DNA from: Bradyrhizobium ottawaense
GTDB taxonomy: Bacteria > Pseudomonadota > Alphaproteobacteria > Rhizobiales > Xanthobacteraceae
Length of the DNA stretch: 64,000 nucleotides
Assembly (NCBI RefSeq): GCF_002278135.3
Contig: NZ_CP029425.2
Location: 4,998,001-5,062,000, forward strand
Direction: 5' to 3'
Made by a program: the position numbers and the translations under genes. Of the stretch, positions 17,823 through 26,917 are shown piece after piece; positions within the stretch are counted from its first letter, which is position 1, and each line of letters begins with the position of its first letter. The notes beneath the pieces are model-generated. The model was not told the origin of the DNA and did no database searches. It saw only the letters and a list, made by a program, of their open reading frames with translations.

Positions 17823-18935
17823 ATGGCGTTTTCCGGATTGGGCCTGCATCTCGGCAATCTGTCGCGCCTGTCGAACGCGCAGACGCGTTCGATCAGCCCC
17901 GAGAACTTCACCGGCGAGAAGGGCAAGGGCGGCATGTCCGTCGATGGCCCCGCCGCCCGCCAGGCCCGCGATCTCGGACAGGGCTGGAAGGTCTCGCCCT
18001 ACGTCGTCATCGAACCGGGCACGACCTTCACGCTCGGCGACATCGCCGGGCAAGGCGCGATCCAGCAGATCTGGATGACGCTGGCGCGCGGACGGCTGCG
18101 GCATTCGATCCTGCGCATCTACTGGGACGACCAAACGCTGCCGAGCGTCGAGTGCCCGGCCGGCGATTTCTTCGCCTGCGGATGGGAAGAGTTCGCGCAG
18201 GTGTCCTCCCTCGCGGTCTGCGTCAATCCCGGCCGCGCCTTCAACTGCTATTGGGAGATGCCGTTTCGCAAGCGCGCGCGCTTCACGCTCGAGAACCGCA
18301 GCGAGGAGCAACTCACCGCCTACTACCAGATCAACTACACCCTGACCGACGTGCCGGAGGACTGCGCCTACTTCCATGCCCAATTCCGCCGCACCAACCC
18401 GCTGCCTTACAAGGAGGTCTATACCATCCTCGACGGCATCAGCGGCGCGGGCCACTATGTCGGCACCTACATGGCCTGGGGTGTCAACAACAACGGCTGG
18501 TGGGGCGAAGGCGAAATCAAGTTCTTCATCGACGGCGACGGTCACTTCCCGACGATCTGCGGCACCGGCACCGAGGACTATTTCTGCGGTGCCTATAATT
18601 TCGATCCCTATGTCGCCCATTCCGGCCAGGGCCAGCAATCGCGCTACCAGGAATTCACCACGCCCTATGCCGGCCTGCCCCAGGTGATCCGCCCCGACGG
18701 CGTCTACAAATCGCAGCAACGCTTCGGCATGTATCGCTGGCACATCCCCGATCCCGTGCGCTTCCGCTCCGATCTGCGTTTGACGATCCAGGCGCTGGGC
18801 TGGTTGTCGGGCACCAAGGAGGCCAAATACCTTCCGCTGCAGGACGACATCGCCTCCGTCGCGTTCTGGTATCAGACGCTGCCGACGGCGCCCTTCCCGG
18901 AATTGCCCGGCCCGGATTATCTCGAAATCGGCTGA
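17823..18935 (+). CDS. DUF2961 / glycoside hydrolase family 172-like protein
   Basis: 370 aa with no signal peptide, so cytoplasmic. It shows the DUF2961 hallmarks: early IQQIWMTL and LRIYWDDQTLPSVECPAGDFF, then WGEGEIKFFIDGD and CGTGTEDYFCGAYNF, where the Glu is a likely catalytic residue. GH172 enzymes described so far act on difructose anhydrides or arabinofuranosides as multimers. The substrate here is unknown. It is followed after 30 bp by an acyl-CoA dehydrogenase, an unexpected partner for a glycosidase, which leaves room for another role. Confidence 0.8.
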   Translation: MAFSGLGLHLGNLSRLSNAQTRSISPENFTGEKGKGGMSVDGPAARQARDLGQGWKVSPYVVIEPGTTFTLGDIAGQGAIQQIWMTLARGRLRHSILRIYWDDQTLPSVECPAGDFFACGWEEFAQVSSLAVCVNPGRAFNCYWEMPFRKRARFTLENRSEEQLTAYYQINYTLTDVPEDCAYFHAQFRRTNPLPYKEVYTILDGISGAGHYVGTYMAWGVNNNGWWGEGEIKFFIDGDGHFPTICGTGTEDYFCGAYNFDPYVAHSGQGQQSRYQEFTTPYAGLPQVIRPDGVYKSQQRFGMYRWHIPDPVRFRSDLRLTIQALGWLSGTKEAKYLPLQDDIASVAFWYQTLPTAPFPELPGPDYLEIG

Positions 18936-18965
18936 TCCTGCCGCCGATCAATAAGGAGACCAGAG

Positions 18966-20177
18966 ATGCTTTACCCGATGTCGCCAAAAGTCGTCGAACT
19001 CAAGCGCAAGCTCGAGAGCTTCATGGACCGGCACATCTACCCGAACGAGGAGCGCTTCTATCGCGAGGCGGAAGAGCTGGGGCCCTGGAAGGTCTATCCC
19101 GTCGTCGAGGAGTTGAAGCCGCTGGCGCGTGCGGAAGGTCTCTGGAATCTGTTCCTGCCGGAGTCCGGCCATGGCGCAGGCCTGACCAATCTCGAATACG
19201 CGCCGCTCTGCGAGGTGATGGGCCGATCGCATCTGGCGCCCGAAGTGTTCAACTGCTCGGCGCCCGATACCGGCAACATGGAGGTGCTGGAGCGCTACGG
19301 TTCGGAGACGGACAAGGAGCGTTGGCTGAAGCCGCTGCTCGCAGGCGAAATCCGCTCCTGCTTCGCCATGACGGAGCCTGCGGTCGCCTCATCCGATGCG
19401 ACCAACATCGAGAGTTCGATCCTGCGTGACGGCGACCATTACGTCATCAACGGCCGCAAATGGTACACGACCAATGCGACCGACCCGCGCTGCAAGATCT
19501 GCATCTTCATGGGCAAGACCGATCCTGACAATCCGGACCGCCACAAGCAGCAATCGATGATCCTGGTGCCGATGGACACGCCTGGCATCGAGGTGAAACG
19601 CCCCCTGCCCGTGTTCGGCTTCTACGGCGTGCCTGACCGGGCGTCCGAAGTCGTCTTCACCAATGTGCGGGTCCCCAAGGAGAACATGCTGCTCGGCGAA
19701 GGCCGCGGCTTCGAGATCGCGCAGGGCCGCCTCGGCCCCGGCCGCATCCACCATTGCATGCGGCTGATCGGCCTTGCCGAACGCACGCTGGAGAAGATGT
19801 GCCGCCGCGTGCGCAGCCGCGTCGCCTTCGGCAAGCCGGTCTCCGAGCAAACGGTGACGCAAGAGCGCATCGCGGAATCCCGCATCATGATCGAGCAAGC
19901 CCGGCTGCTGACGCTGAATGCGGCCTACGCGATGGACACGGTCGGCAACAAGGTGGCGAAGGCCGAGATCGCAATGATCAAGGTCGCGGTGCCCAACATG
20001 GCCTGCCAGATCATCGACTGGGCGATCCAGGCCCATGGCGGCGGCGGCACCTCGAACGATTTCGGTTTGACCCAGGCCTATGCGACCGCGCGTTTGCTGC
20101 GGCTTGCCGATGGACCGGATGAGGTGCACCGAAACCAGATCGCCCGGTTCGAGCTGAAGAAATATTCGAACGCGTAG
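18966..20177 (+). CDS. Acyl-CoA dehydrogenase (ACAD10/11-like)
   Basis: 403 aa. FAD-dependent alpha,beta-desaturation of an acyl-CoA. Visible family marks are [17 protein letters not shown] for flavin binding, [10 protein letters not shown], the helical C-terminal domain and [14 protein letters not shown] followed by [12 protein letters not shown], the form seen in the ACAD10/11 branch. AAGGAG lies 8 nt before the ATG. It sits 30 bp downstream of the DUF2961 gene and is the last plus-strand gene before a terminator-like hairpin. Confidence 0.9.
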   Translation: MLYPMSPKVVELKRKLESFMDRHIYPNEERFYREAEELGPWKVYPVVEELKPLARAEGLWNLFLPESGHGAGLTNLEYAPLCEVMGRSHLAPEVFNCSAPDTGNMEVLERYGSETDKERWLKPLLAGEIRSCFAMTEPAVASSDATNIESSILRDGDHYVINGRKWYTTNATDPRCKICIFMGKTDPDNPDRHKQQSMILVPMDTPGIEVKRPLPVFGFYGVPDRASEVVFTNVRVPKENMLLGEGRGFEIAQGRLGPGRIHHCMRLIGLAERTLEKMCRRVRSRVAFGKPVSEQTVTQERIAESRIMIEQARLLTLNAAYAMDTVGNKVAKAEIAMIKVAVPNMACQIIDWAIQAHGGGGTSNDFGLTQAYATARLLRLADGPDEVHRNQIARFELKKYSNA

Positions 20178-20190
20178 ATCCGGTGTTCGC

Positions 20191-20223
20191 CGAGAGCGCG
20201 CGGGTCGTTTCCCGCGCGCCTCG
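20191..20223. terminator. Bidirectional hairpin terminator between convergent genes
   Basis: GCGCGCGGG (20196-20204) pairs with CCCGCGCGC (20211-20219) over a 6-nt loop, extended by CGAG/CTCG outside a one-base bulge. It lies 13 bp after the dehydrogenase stop and 12 bp before the 3' end of the convergent binding-protein gene. There is no strong T-tract. Confidence 0.55.
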
Positions 20224-20234
20224 GCGCCCTCGCC

Positions 20235-21143
20235 TCAGTTCGCCAGATACACGTCCGGATCTGCGCTCCAGCTCGGTTTCTTGAAGGCGTTGCGCAGGGC
20301 GGGCGACATCGGGACGTTGTAGTTGAGGCCGTTCGGCGGCGTCGGGGACTGCAGCCATTTCTTGTAGAGCACCTCGATCTCCGGGCTTGCATAGAGCTCC
20401 GCAGTCGCACGGTCGGCGAGCGCCTTGAACGGCGCATCCTCCCGCCGCAGCATGATGCCGTAGGGCTCCGGCTTGGAGAACGCCTCCTCGCTGATCATGA
20501 AGGCTTGCGGCTCCTTCGAGCGCGCGATCGCGACCGCGAGTTGCACGTCGTCGAGTGCGTAGGCCTGGGCGCGGTCGGTTTCCAAGAGCAGGAAGGCCTC
20601 GGCCTGGTCCTTCGCCGGCATCAGGCTGATGCCGAGATTGCGTTCCGTATTGACCTTGGCGAGCTGCGTCAGGTTGACCGAGCCGGCCACGGCCGTGACC
20701 GCCTTGCCCTTGAGATCGTCGATGGTGTTGATCTTCGTGGCCTTCTTGGCTGCAAATCGGGTCGCACTGAGGAAATGCGTGTTGGTGAAGGCGACCTGCT
20801 TCTGGCGATCGGCGTTGTTGGTGGTCGCGGAGCAGTGCAGGTCGAGCGTGCCGTTGACCATCAGCGGGATCCGGTTCGACGAGGTCACCGCGAGCGTGTC
20901 GACGGCGATGTCGGGCATGCCCAGCTGCTTCTTCACGGCATCGACGATCCTCAGGCAGATCTCCATGGCAAAACCGACCGGCTTCTGGTCGCCGTCCAGA
21001 TAGCTGAACGGGACCGAGGCCTCCTGATAGCCCAGGGTGATCTTCTTGGTCTCCTTGACCTTCTGGAGCGTGCCCGACAGATCTTCGGCTGAGGCTGCGC
21101 CGGCAAGACATGTGAGGGCCAGGATAACGGTGGGTAGACGCAT
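20235..21143 (-). CDS. Amino-acid ABC transporter periplasmic binding protein (GltI/family 3)
   Basis: 302 aa with a signal peptide (VILALTCLAGAASA). The SBP_bac_3 features are ITLGYQEASVPFSYLDGDQKPVGFAMEIC, then MVNGTLDLHCSATTNNADRQKQVAFTNTH. Such proteins deliver glutamate, aspartate or related acids to an ABC importer. No permease or ATPase gene is adjacent, so it is an orphan receptor. AGGAG lies six nt before the start. Confidence 0.87.
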   Translation of the reverse strand: MRLPTVILALTCLAGAASAEDLSGTLQKVKETKKITLGYQEASVPFSYLDGDQKPVGFAMEICLRIVDAVKKQLGMPDIAVDTLAVTSSNRIPLMVNGTLDLHCSATTNNADRQKQVAFTNTHFLSATRFAAKKATKINTIDDLKGKAVTAVAGSVNLTQLAKVNTERNLGISLMPAKDQAEAFLLLETDRAQAYALDDVQLAVAIARSKEPQAFMISEEAFSKPEPYGIMLRREDAPFKALADRATAELYASPEIEVLYKKWLQSPTPPNGLNYNVPMSPALRNAFKKPSWSADPDVYLAN

Positions 21144-21303
21144 CGGCTGCTCCTAGAGGGGGCTCGCGCCTCCATGCCGGGCGCAATCGCGGAACTTGAT
21201 AGCGCAGGGGCGCGACGGCCGCCAGACAGGCTAGCGCCTATCAGCTATCGCAGCTTTCGATATGACGAGCGGCCGTTCGGCTCCGCCTGTGGCGTGACGG
21301 ACC

Positions 21304-21723
21304 TTACGCGTCGATGCCGCGCTGGACCAGGATGCGCTCGGCGCTATCGTTCCAGACATCCATCCTGGTGATCTTGCCATTGCGCACAACGAAGCGGTCG
21401 ACGTAACGGTTGCCCTCGAACGGGGTCCCATCCTTCCATTCGCCGTAGAGCGTGCCGACGCTGTAAACCACGGTCTCGCCGTCGCCGGGGCAGACGTCGA
21501 ACCGGTCCATCTTCTTCTTGACCCAGCGGTAGCGCTTGGCGTTGAAGCCGGTCGGGCCGCGCGGATGATCGAACTCGCGCCCGCCGGTGAAGGTGATCAC
21601 GGTGCCCGGCGCCATATAGGTCGCCGCAGCGTCGGGATCGGGAATCATCGATGCCGTGAGATAGGCCTCCACGATCGCGGCGTCGGACAAATGAGCAGTT
21701 TCGGCTCTGGCGGCAACGGACAT
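21304..21723 (-). CDS. SnoaL/NTF2-like small protein
   Basis: 139 aa. A cone-shaped alpha+beta NTF2-like domain is indicated by AAIVEAYLTASMIPDPDAAATYM followed by strands TVVYSVGTLYGEW and NRYVDRFVVRNGKITRMDVWND. Members are polyketide cyclases, isomerases or simple ligand binders. The specific role is unknown. The start has GGGGAGA nine nt upstream. It is divergent from the cytosine-deaminase-like gene. Confidence 0.75.
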   Translation of the reverse strand: MSVAARAETAHLSDAAIVEAYLTASMIPDPDAAATYMAPGTVITFTGGREFDHPRGPTGFNAKRYRWVKKKMDRFDVCPGDGETVVYSVGTLYGEWKDGTPFEGNRYVDRFVVRNGKITRMDVWNDSAERILVQRGIDA

Positions 21724-21866
21724 GGCAGGCTCTCCCCGGTTCGCGAGATACTACCGCCACGGTCACGGAATCCATGCATATATTTTGAACATTTGCCTCG
21801 CTACACTGCCGACAATCTGGAGCCGCCGATCCCCGCTGATTGCTCGAAATTCCGTCCGTAAGAACC

Positions 21867-23108
21867 ATGATCACCCAGCCCGCCTTCGACCTGATCTTCC
21901 GTAACGCGCTGTTGCGGTCATCCGCCGCGCCCGTCGACATCGGCGTGAAAGCCGGCCGGATCGCCGCAATCGCGCCAAAGCTCGCCTGCGAAGCGGTCGA
22001 GGTCGATATCGGCGGTCACCTCGCCCTGCCCGGCTTCGTCGACACCCACATCCATCTCGACAAGGCCTGCCTGCTCGACCGCTGCGGCCACGATCACGGC
22101 AGTCTCAGTGACGCCATCCGAGCCGTATCGGCGATGAAACGCGACTTCACCGTCGAGGACGTCTACGCCCGCGGCGCCAAGGTGCTCGAACGCGCGATCG
22201 TGCACGGCACGACGCACATGCGCACGCATGTGGAAATCGATCCGCGGATCGGCCTGCGCAGCTTCGAGGCGGTGAAGGCGCTGAAGCGCGACTATGCGTG
22301 GGCCCTCGACCTGTCGCTCTGCGTGTTCCCGCAGGAGGGGCTCACCAACGATCCCGGAGCCGAGGAGCTGCTGGTCCGGGCGCTACGCGACGGCGGCGAG
22401 ACGATCGGCGGCTGTCCCTATACCGACACCGATCCGACCGCGCATGTTGCGCGCATCTTCGACCTCGCCCAGGAATTCGACGTCGACGTCGACCTCCATC
22501 TGGATTTCGATCTCGATCCCTCCTGGTGGCATCTCGACGAGGTCTGCCGCCAGACCGAGCGGCGCAACTATCATGGACGGGTCGCGATCGGCCATGCGAC
22601 AAAGCTCTCGGCATTGCCGCCCGAACGGATGAAGGCTGCCACCGCACAACTGGCAAGAGCCGGCGTCGCCGTCACCGTGCTGCCCGCGACCGATCTCTAT
22701 CTCATGGGGCGCGAAGCCACCCACAACGCTCCGCGCGGGCTGACCCTCGCCCACAAGCTCGCGGGCGACGGCGTGGTTTGCTCGGTCGCGACCAACAACG
22801 TCCTCAATCCCTTCACCCCGTTTGGCGACGCCTCATTGCTGCGGATGGCGAACTTCTACGCCAATGTCGCACACGCTTCGGTCGGGGATTTCGACACCTG
22901 CCTCGATCTCGTGACCGAGCTGCCCGCGCGGCTGATGAACCTCGACGATTACGGCATCAAGGTCGGCAATCCCGCCGATCTCATCGTGCTTGATACGCAA
23001 GACAGCCGCTTCGCCATCGCCGAGCTGCCCGACGTCATGATGGGCTTCAAGGAGGGCCGACAGACGTTTGCACGGCAGCGGCCCACTCTGTTCCGGCCTG
23101 GGGCCTGA
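21867..23108 (+). CDS. Amidohydrolase, cytosine-deaminase (CodA/AtzC)-like
   Basis: About 413 aa. It has the HIHLDK metal motif at the end of strand 1, HMRTHVEID, DVDLHLDFDLD and GHATKLSALP, arranged as in CodA and AtzC. One difference is notable: where those enzymes have an HDD or SDN motif supplying the catalytic Asp, this protein reads TNNVLNPFTPFGD, so the Asp position appears to be Asn. It may deaminate a different ring, use another Asp, or be a variant subgroup. The start is ATG 21867; no transporter is adjacent. Confidence 0.78.
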   Translation: MITQPAFDLIFRNALLRSSAAPVDIGVKAGRIAAIAPKLACEAVEVDIGGHLALPGFVDTHIHLDKACLLDRCGHDHGSLSDAIRAVSAMKRDFTVEDVYARGAKVLERAIVHGTTHMRTHVEIDPRIGLRSFEAVKALKRDYAWALDLSLCVFPQEGLTNDPGAEELLVRALRDGGETIGGCPYTDTDPTAHVARIFDLAQEFDVDVDLHLDFDLDPSWWHLDEVCRQTERRNYHGRVAIGHATKLSALPPERMKAATAQLARAGVAVTVLPATDLYLMGREATHNAPRGLTLAHKLAGDGVVCSVATNNVLNPFTPFGDASLLRMANFYANVAHASVGDFDTCLDLVTELPARLMNLDDYGIKVGNPADLIVLDTQDSRFAIAELPDVMMGFKEGRQTFARQRPTLFRPGA

Positions 23109-23242
23109 ACGCGTTTCCGGTCGAATCTCCAACGGTAAAATCGTCGGGAACAGGGCTGATCGTCGGACCGTTTCGTACCGATTCACGGCCGATACGTCCC
23201 CAGATCCGAGCCCGGTAGAATCCCGGACCGTAGCTGTGCGCA

Positions 23243-23299
23243 TTGCGCAACGGGTCGTCCGGATCATACTAAGGGGACGCACTGAACGAGCTGTTCAGT
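23243..23299 (+). promoter_or_regulatory. Promoter with downstream operator palindrome
   Basis: TTGCGC (23243-23248) and CATACT (23265-23270) are 16 nt apart. Just downstream, ACTGAAC (23281-23287) and GTTCAGT (23293-23299) form perfect 7-bp arms with a 5-nt spacer, ending 8 nt before the start codon. A repressor bound here would block both transcription start and translation; a TetR-like protein is a reasonable guess. Confidence 0.45.
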
Positions 23300-23307
23300 G
23301 GGGAAGT

Positions 23308-23661
23308 ATGTATATGTTCAGCGCATTCAGTAGCATCGATTATCGCTCCATTCGGGCCAACTCGCCGGCTGAAACCGCCGTCAAGCGACTGAATGGTATT
23401 GGCGAAGTCCTATCTGGCCTCGATATCTCGGCGATCCACACGCAGGACGACATGACCCGCGCGCTCTGGACGCTGGATACCGCCGACAAGTGCATCCGCA
23501 TGATTCTCACCGAGTTCCGCACCGCGCCCGCCAAGGAGCAAGTCGTCCGCGAGGCCAAGCGCCTGGTCGACCTGATCGAGCTCGCCCGTGACGAAATCTC
23601 GAACTATCGCGACAGCGACAGGGTTTTGAGCTCAACCCACGCGTTCGGCGTCAGCGTTTGA
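23308..23661 (+). CDS. Hypothetical helical protein
   Basis: About 117 aa, all-helical in appearance, without signal peptide or membrane segment (FSAFSSIDYRSIRANSPAE, later AKEQVVREAKRLVDLIELARDE). GGGGA lies just upstream; ATG 23308 and ATG 23314 are both possible. No family is recognised. The 3' end overlaps the convergent dehydrogenase gene by 11 bp. The palindrome in its leader suggests tight repression. Confidence 0.55.
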   Translation: MYMFSAFSSIDYRSIRANSPAETAVKRLNGIGEVLSGLDISAIHTQDDMTRALWTLDTADKCIRMILTEFRTAPAKEQVVREAKRLVDLIELARDEISNYRDSDRVLSSTHAFGVSV

Positions 23662-24566
23662 TCTTGCTCAGGATTCGATCTGCCTCGGTACGCCAATCAG
23701 CGCTGCGCGCGAACTCCGCCGTGCCCCTGACGCCGAACAGACCTTCATCAGCAAGGTCAGCCACCCAGGCCTGACGCTCTGCCGTGCCCTGCGCGGACCA
23801 TGGTGTCAGTCCCGCCTCACGCACGGTCTCGGCGACCTCACGCACCTCCTCGGCGCGCCGGCGACCGTGCTCGATCACGCGCTGGAAGAAATAGGCGCCC
23901 TGCTTCTCCCAGTTGATCCCGGGGAACGTCTCCGCGAGCGAGGCCAACACCGCATCCTCGACCCCATAGGCACGCGCGGTCGTAAAACTCTCGATGACCA
24001 TCGCCTCCAGGCCCTTGATCAAGATGCTGCGGCACATCTTCACCGCGGAGGACACGCCGAGCTTGTCGCTCGCGACCTTGGCGGCAAAGCCGATGGTGTT
24101 GAGCAGCGGCTCGATCTCTCTCGCGCCGGGGCCGCCGAGCAGCAGCGGCACCTTGATGCGATACGGCGGCACCGAGGTCATCACCGCACCCTCGACATAG
24201 CGGCCGCCTCCGCCGTCGATCAGCGCAGCAGCGCGCTGCTTGGCGCCCGGAGAGGCCGAATTGAAATCAAGGAACCAGTTACCCTGGTTGATCGCAGCGG
24301 CGCAGGCCTTCGCCACCGGCACGGCCTGGCTGGCGGTGACCGCGGAGATGATGAAGTCCGATTTCGCCGTCAACTCGGCGTGCGAGGCCGCAAGCGCCAC
24401 ACCGTGTTTCGCCGCATGCTCCTTCAGCGGCGCGCCCTGCTCGCCCCCGAGCTTGATGTCATAAGCCGAGACCTTGATGTCCTGCTGGCGCAAATCCTCG
24501 GCCAAGATTTTGCCGACTTCGCCGTAGCCCAACCAGCCCGATCTGCCATCGTTTCGGATCCACCAT
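23651..24566 (-). CDS. 6-phosphogluconate-dehydrogenase-like NAD(P)-dependent oxidoreductase (DUF1932), apparently frameshifted
   Basis: The C-terminal 290 residues form a Rossmann domain followed by a DUF1932 helical domain (VKMCRSILIKGLEAMVIESF). The natural start is the ATG at 24566, which overlaps the stop of the upstream gene as TGATG. From it the frame reads MVDPKRWQIGLVG and then runs out of phase: one extra base near 24529-24535 separates it from YGEVGKILAED. Removing one T restores the classic GLVGYGEVG nucleotide-binding loop. Either the strain carries a real frameshift or the sequence has an error; a TTG at 24532 could restart but would lack the first strand. It is last in the PDC-type operon. 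Confidence 0.75.
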
Positions 24567-25435
24567 CAGTTCAATCCTCGTGTCGTCTCGTCGAACAGCT
24601 CCTCGACAGCATAGCGGCGCGGGATCAGCGCCTGCTGGAATGCGTAGTCGACGATCAGCTCCAGCGGCTTCCGGTTGGCCTCGATCCCGAACGGGACAAG
24701 GTCAGGCGTTGCCACTGCTCCCGCCTGCTCCTTGTTCCGCTTGAGCAGATCATAAACGCCTACAACGACGTCGGGCCGCGATTTCGCAAGTTGCTCGGTC
24801 ACGACCACGAGGTGATTGACCGGGACGACGCCGCGCCTCGCGTACCATCTGGCGGCCTCCGCGGCTGGATCGGAGAAGAGCGGCTTCAGCTTGGGATTGT
24901 CACAGGTCTCGCCGAGGACGGCGTCGAGCTCACCGTCGAGCAGCATCTGCAGGATCTTCTTGTCCTTCGGGGCGCGCTCGGTGGTGTCGACATATTCGGC
25001 CACGTGCGGATCCTCGAAGGTGATCCAGCGGATCGTGTCGAGATTGACGCCATAGTCGTTGGCGAGGATGCCCCTGATCCAGGCGCCGGTCGTGGTCGTG
25101 AACGAGCGGATGCCGACGCGCTTGCCTTCGAGATCGGACGGCCCGAGCATTCCCCGTGCGGGATTGTACAGCGCATAGGAATGCTGGAAGCGCCCGAGCA
25201 TGGTCGCCGGCAGCAGCACCAGCGGCTTGCCGTGCGCCTTCGCCATCAGATAGGTGACGATCGCCATCTCGCAGACCTCGAAGGCCTGCTCCCGCACCAT
25301 CGGCTTGAACGCGGTGTTGGTCGGCGTGTACGCGATGAAGTCGAGATCGAAAAGATCGGAGCGGAGTTCGCCGCCCTTCACCGCCTGCACGTGGGGGTGG
25401 CTACCGAGCACGGCCTTCAGCTTGAGACGATCCAT
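24566..25435 (-). CDS. 4,5-dihydroxyphthalate decarboxylase-like protein
   Basis: 289 aa with no signal peptide, so it is cytosolic rather than a true periplasmic receptor although the fold is of the NMT1/SBP type. The RVGIRSFTTTTGAWIRGILANDYGVNL and FEDPHVAEYVDT segments match the Pht5-like family that decarboxylates 4,5-dihydroxyphthalate to protocatechuate. Pht5 proteins are usually somewhat longer. Its place between an RraA-type aldolase and a dehydrogenase gene fits an aromatic-acid route ending in the 4,5-cleavage pathway. Substrate is inferred. GGGAG lies upstream of the start. Confidence 0.65.
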   Translation of the reverse strand: MDRLKLKAVLGSHPHVQAVKGGELRSDLFDLDFIAYTPTNTAFKPMVREQAFEVCEMAIVTYLMAKAHGKPLVLLPATMLGRFQHSYALYNPARGMLGPSDLEGKRVGIRSFTTTTGAWIRGILANDYGVNLDTIRWITFEDPHVAEYVDTTERAPKDKKILQMLLDGELDAVLGETCDNPKLKPLFSDPAAEAARWYARRGVVPVNHLVVVTEQLAKSRPDVVVGVYDLLKRNKEQAGAVATPDLVPFGIEANRKPLELIVDYAFQQALIPRRYAVEELFDETTRGLN

Positions 25436-25456
25436 CCACCCGCTCCCACCGTTGCT

Positions 25457-26140
25457 CTAGACATCCTCGGTATTGTCGACATAGACGAGCCCGGCCTTCG
25501 CCAGCGCTTCGCGCATGCCGTACATGTCGAGGCCCAGTTCGCCCGAGGCAAGGCGCGTGCGCTTGCCGCCCTCGTCCGCGTTGCGCTTCCTCGCCTTCTC
25601 GGCGACCTCGGCGGCATAGCGCTTCGGGACCACCACGACGCCATCGTCATCGGCGACGACGATATCGCCGGGGTCGACATTGACGCCGGCGCAAACGACG
25701 GAGACGTTGACCGAGCCGAGCGTCGCCTTGACTGTGCCCTTGGCCGACACCGCACGCGACCACACCGGAAACTCCATCTCGTGCAGCGCTTTGACGTCGC
25801 GGCAACCGGCATCGATGATCAACCCCTGCACGCCACGTGCCTGCAGCGAGGTCGCCAGCAATTCGCCGAACATGCCGTCGGTATTGTCGGTGGTGCAGCC
25901 GACGACGAGGATGTCGCCCTTTTTGCACTGCTCGACCGCGACATGGATCATCCAATTGTCGCCGGGCTGCGCCAGCACCGTGACGGCGGGCCCCGCAATC
26001 GACGCACCAGACCAGACCGGGCGCAGATAGGGCTTCATCAGGCCGATGCGGCCGTAAGCCTCGTGCACGGTCGAAACACCGTACTCGGCCATGTCGGCGG
26101 GATCGGCCCGCTCAATGTTGCGAACGACGACCGGCTTCAT
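25457..26140 (-). CDS. RraA-type class II aldolase, probable 4-carboxy-4-hydroxy-2-oxoadipate aldolase
   Basis: 227 aa, the length of LigK/GalC-type aldolases, longer than regulator RraA. It contains [22 protein letters not shown] and [12 protein letters not shown], which hold the Asp and Arg of the metal/pyruvate site. It would split the C6 hydroxy-oxoadipate derivative into pyruvate and oxaloacetate, the last step of protocatechuate 4,5-cleavage. The start at 26140 overlaps the hydratase stop by 4 bp (ATGA), so translation is coupled. Confidence 0.82.
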   Translation of the reverse strand: MKPVVVRNIERADPADMAEYGVSTVHEAYGRIGLMKPYLRPVWSGASIAGPAVTVLAQPGDNWMIHVAVEQCKKGDILVVGCTTDNTDGMFGELLATSLQARGVQGLIIDAGCRDVKALHEMEFPVWSRAVSAKGTVKATLGSVNVSVVCAGVNVDPGDIVVADDDGVVVVPKRYAAEVAEKARKRNADEGGKRTRLASGELGLDMYGMREALAKAGLVYVDNTEDV

Positions 26141-26850
26141 GCCAGCTCCTCCGCAACCGTCGGGAACAGGCGCTGATAGGCCTCGCCATAAGTCATGGGC
26201 ACGCCGGTGTTGCGGCTGCCCTGAATACCACGGTTGAGCGCGACCCGCTCGTAATAGCCCCAGAGGTGTTTTTGCGCAGCGAGAATCTGGAACGCCTCGT
26301 ACTTCTCCTTCCAGACCTCGTCGATCTTGAGGAGCAGATCCGGCTTGTAATTGCACTGCTCTGGCTGATGCGGCTCGAACAGGAACACCGGCGGCGCCGA
26401 ATATTTGTACTGCGCGCCGGGCTTGTGACCCATCGCCTGCGCGACCACGCGGGTCTCCTGCGCGAAATGCGCCGCGTTGGGATGGTCGAAATTATAGGGG
26501 TCTTCCAGCGCGTGGGTCAGCACGAAACTGGGATTAAGCTCGCGATAGATGTCGACCATGCGGTCGAAATGCGCCTCGGTGAGCTTGAGAGGATAATCGC
26601 CGCAATCGAAGAACTCGATCTCCGCGCCGAGCAGTTTTGCCGCGCGCTCCGCTTCGTCCTTGCGGCCGGCCTTTACCGATTCCAGCGTCGCGCCCTTCTC
26701 CTTCCAGGCGAACTGGCTCTCGCCGCGCTCGCCAAAGGACATGCAGACGATCTTCATGCGATAGCCCTTCTTCGCATGCAGCGCGATCGCGCCGCCGGCG
26801 CGCCAGACGAAATCGCCGGGATGGGCGGTGATGACCAGACCTGTCTTCAT
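26137..26850 (-). CDS. galB: 4-oxalomesaconate hydratase, PIG-L/LmbE family (GalB-like)
   Basis: About 237 aa. It has the zinc motif [14 protein letters not shown] near the N-terminus and FDHPNAAHF in the middle, with [11 protein letters not shown]. Most PIG-L proteins are deacetylases, but the [11 protein letters not shown] form and the neighbours (PDC lactonase upstream, aldolase downstream) match GalB, which hydrates 4-oxalomesaconate in the gallate and protocatechuate meta-cleavage routes. The start is ATG 26850, where homology begins, with GGGGAG eight nt before. It is 67 bp downstream of the carrier gene. Confidence 0.82.
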   Translation of the reverse strand: MKTGLVITAHPGDFVWRAGGAIALHAKKGYRMKIVCMSFGERGESQFAWKEKGATLESVKAGRKDEAERAAKLLGAEIEFFDCGDYPLKLTEAHFDRMVDIYRELNPSFVLTHALEDPYNFDHPNAAHFAQETRVVAQAMGHKPGAQYKYSAPPVFLFEPHQPEQCNYKPDLLLKIDEVWKEKYEAFQILAAQKHLWGYYERVALNRGIQGSRNTGVPMTYGEAYQRLFPTVAEELA

Positions 26851-26917
26851 GGGAGAAACTCCCCTCTCTTGTTCGTAACCATCATAGGCCGCCTGCGTCA
26901 CGCCGGAAGCCACTTCA

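Noticed and set aside
24566..25435. Reading the 289-aa protein as an ABC transporter periplasmic receptor
   Set aside because: There is no signal peptide, and it is embedded in a cytosolic enzyme operon. The Pht5-like enzyme reading fits better.
23867..26176. A 769-codon open frame on the plus strand across the catabolic operon
   Set aside because: It is antisense to three well-supported, translationally coupled enzymes. Composition is rich in Arg, His and Asp with no domain, as expected of a shadow frame in high-GC DNA.
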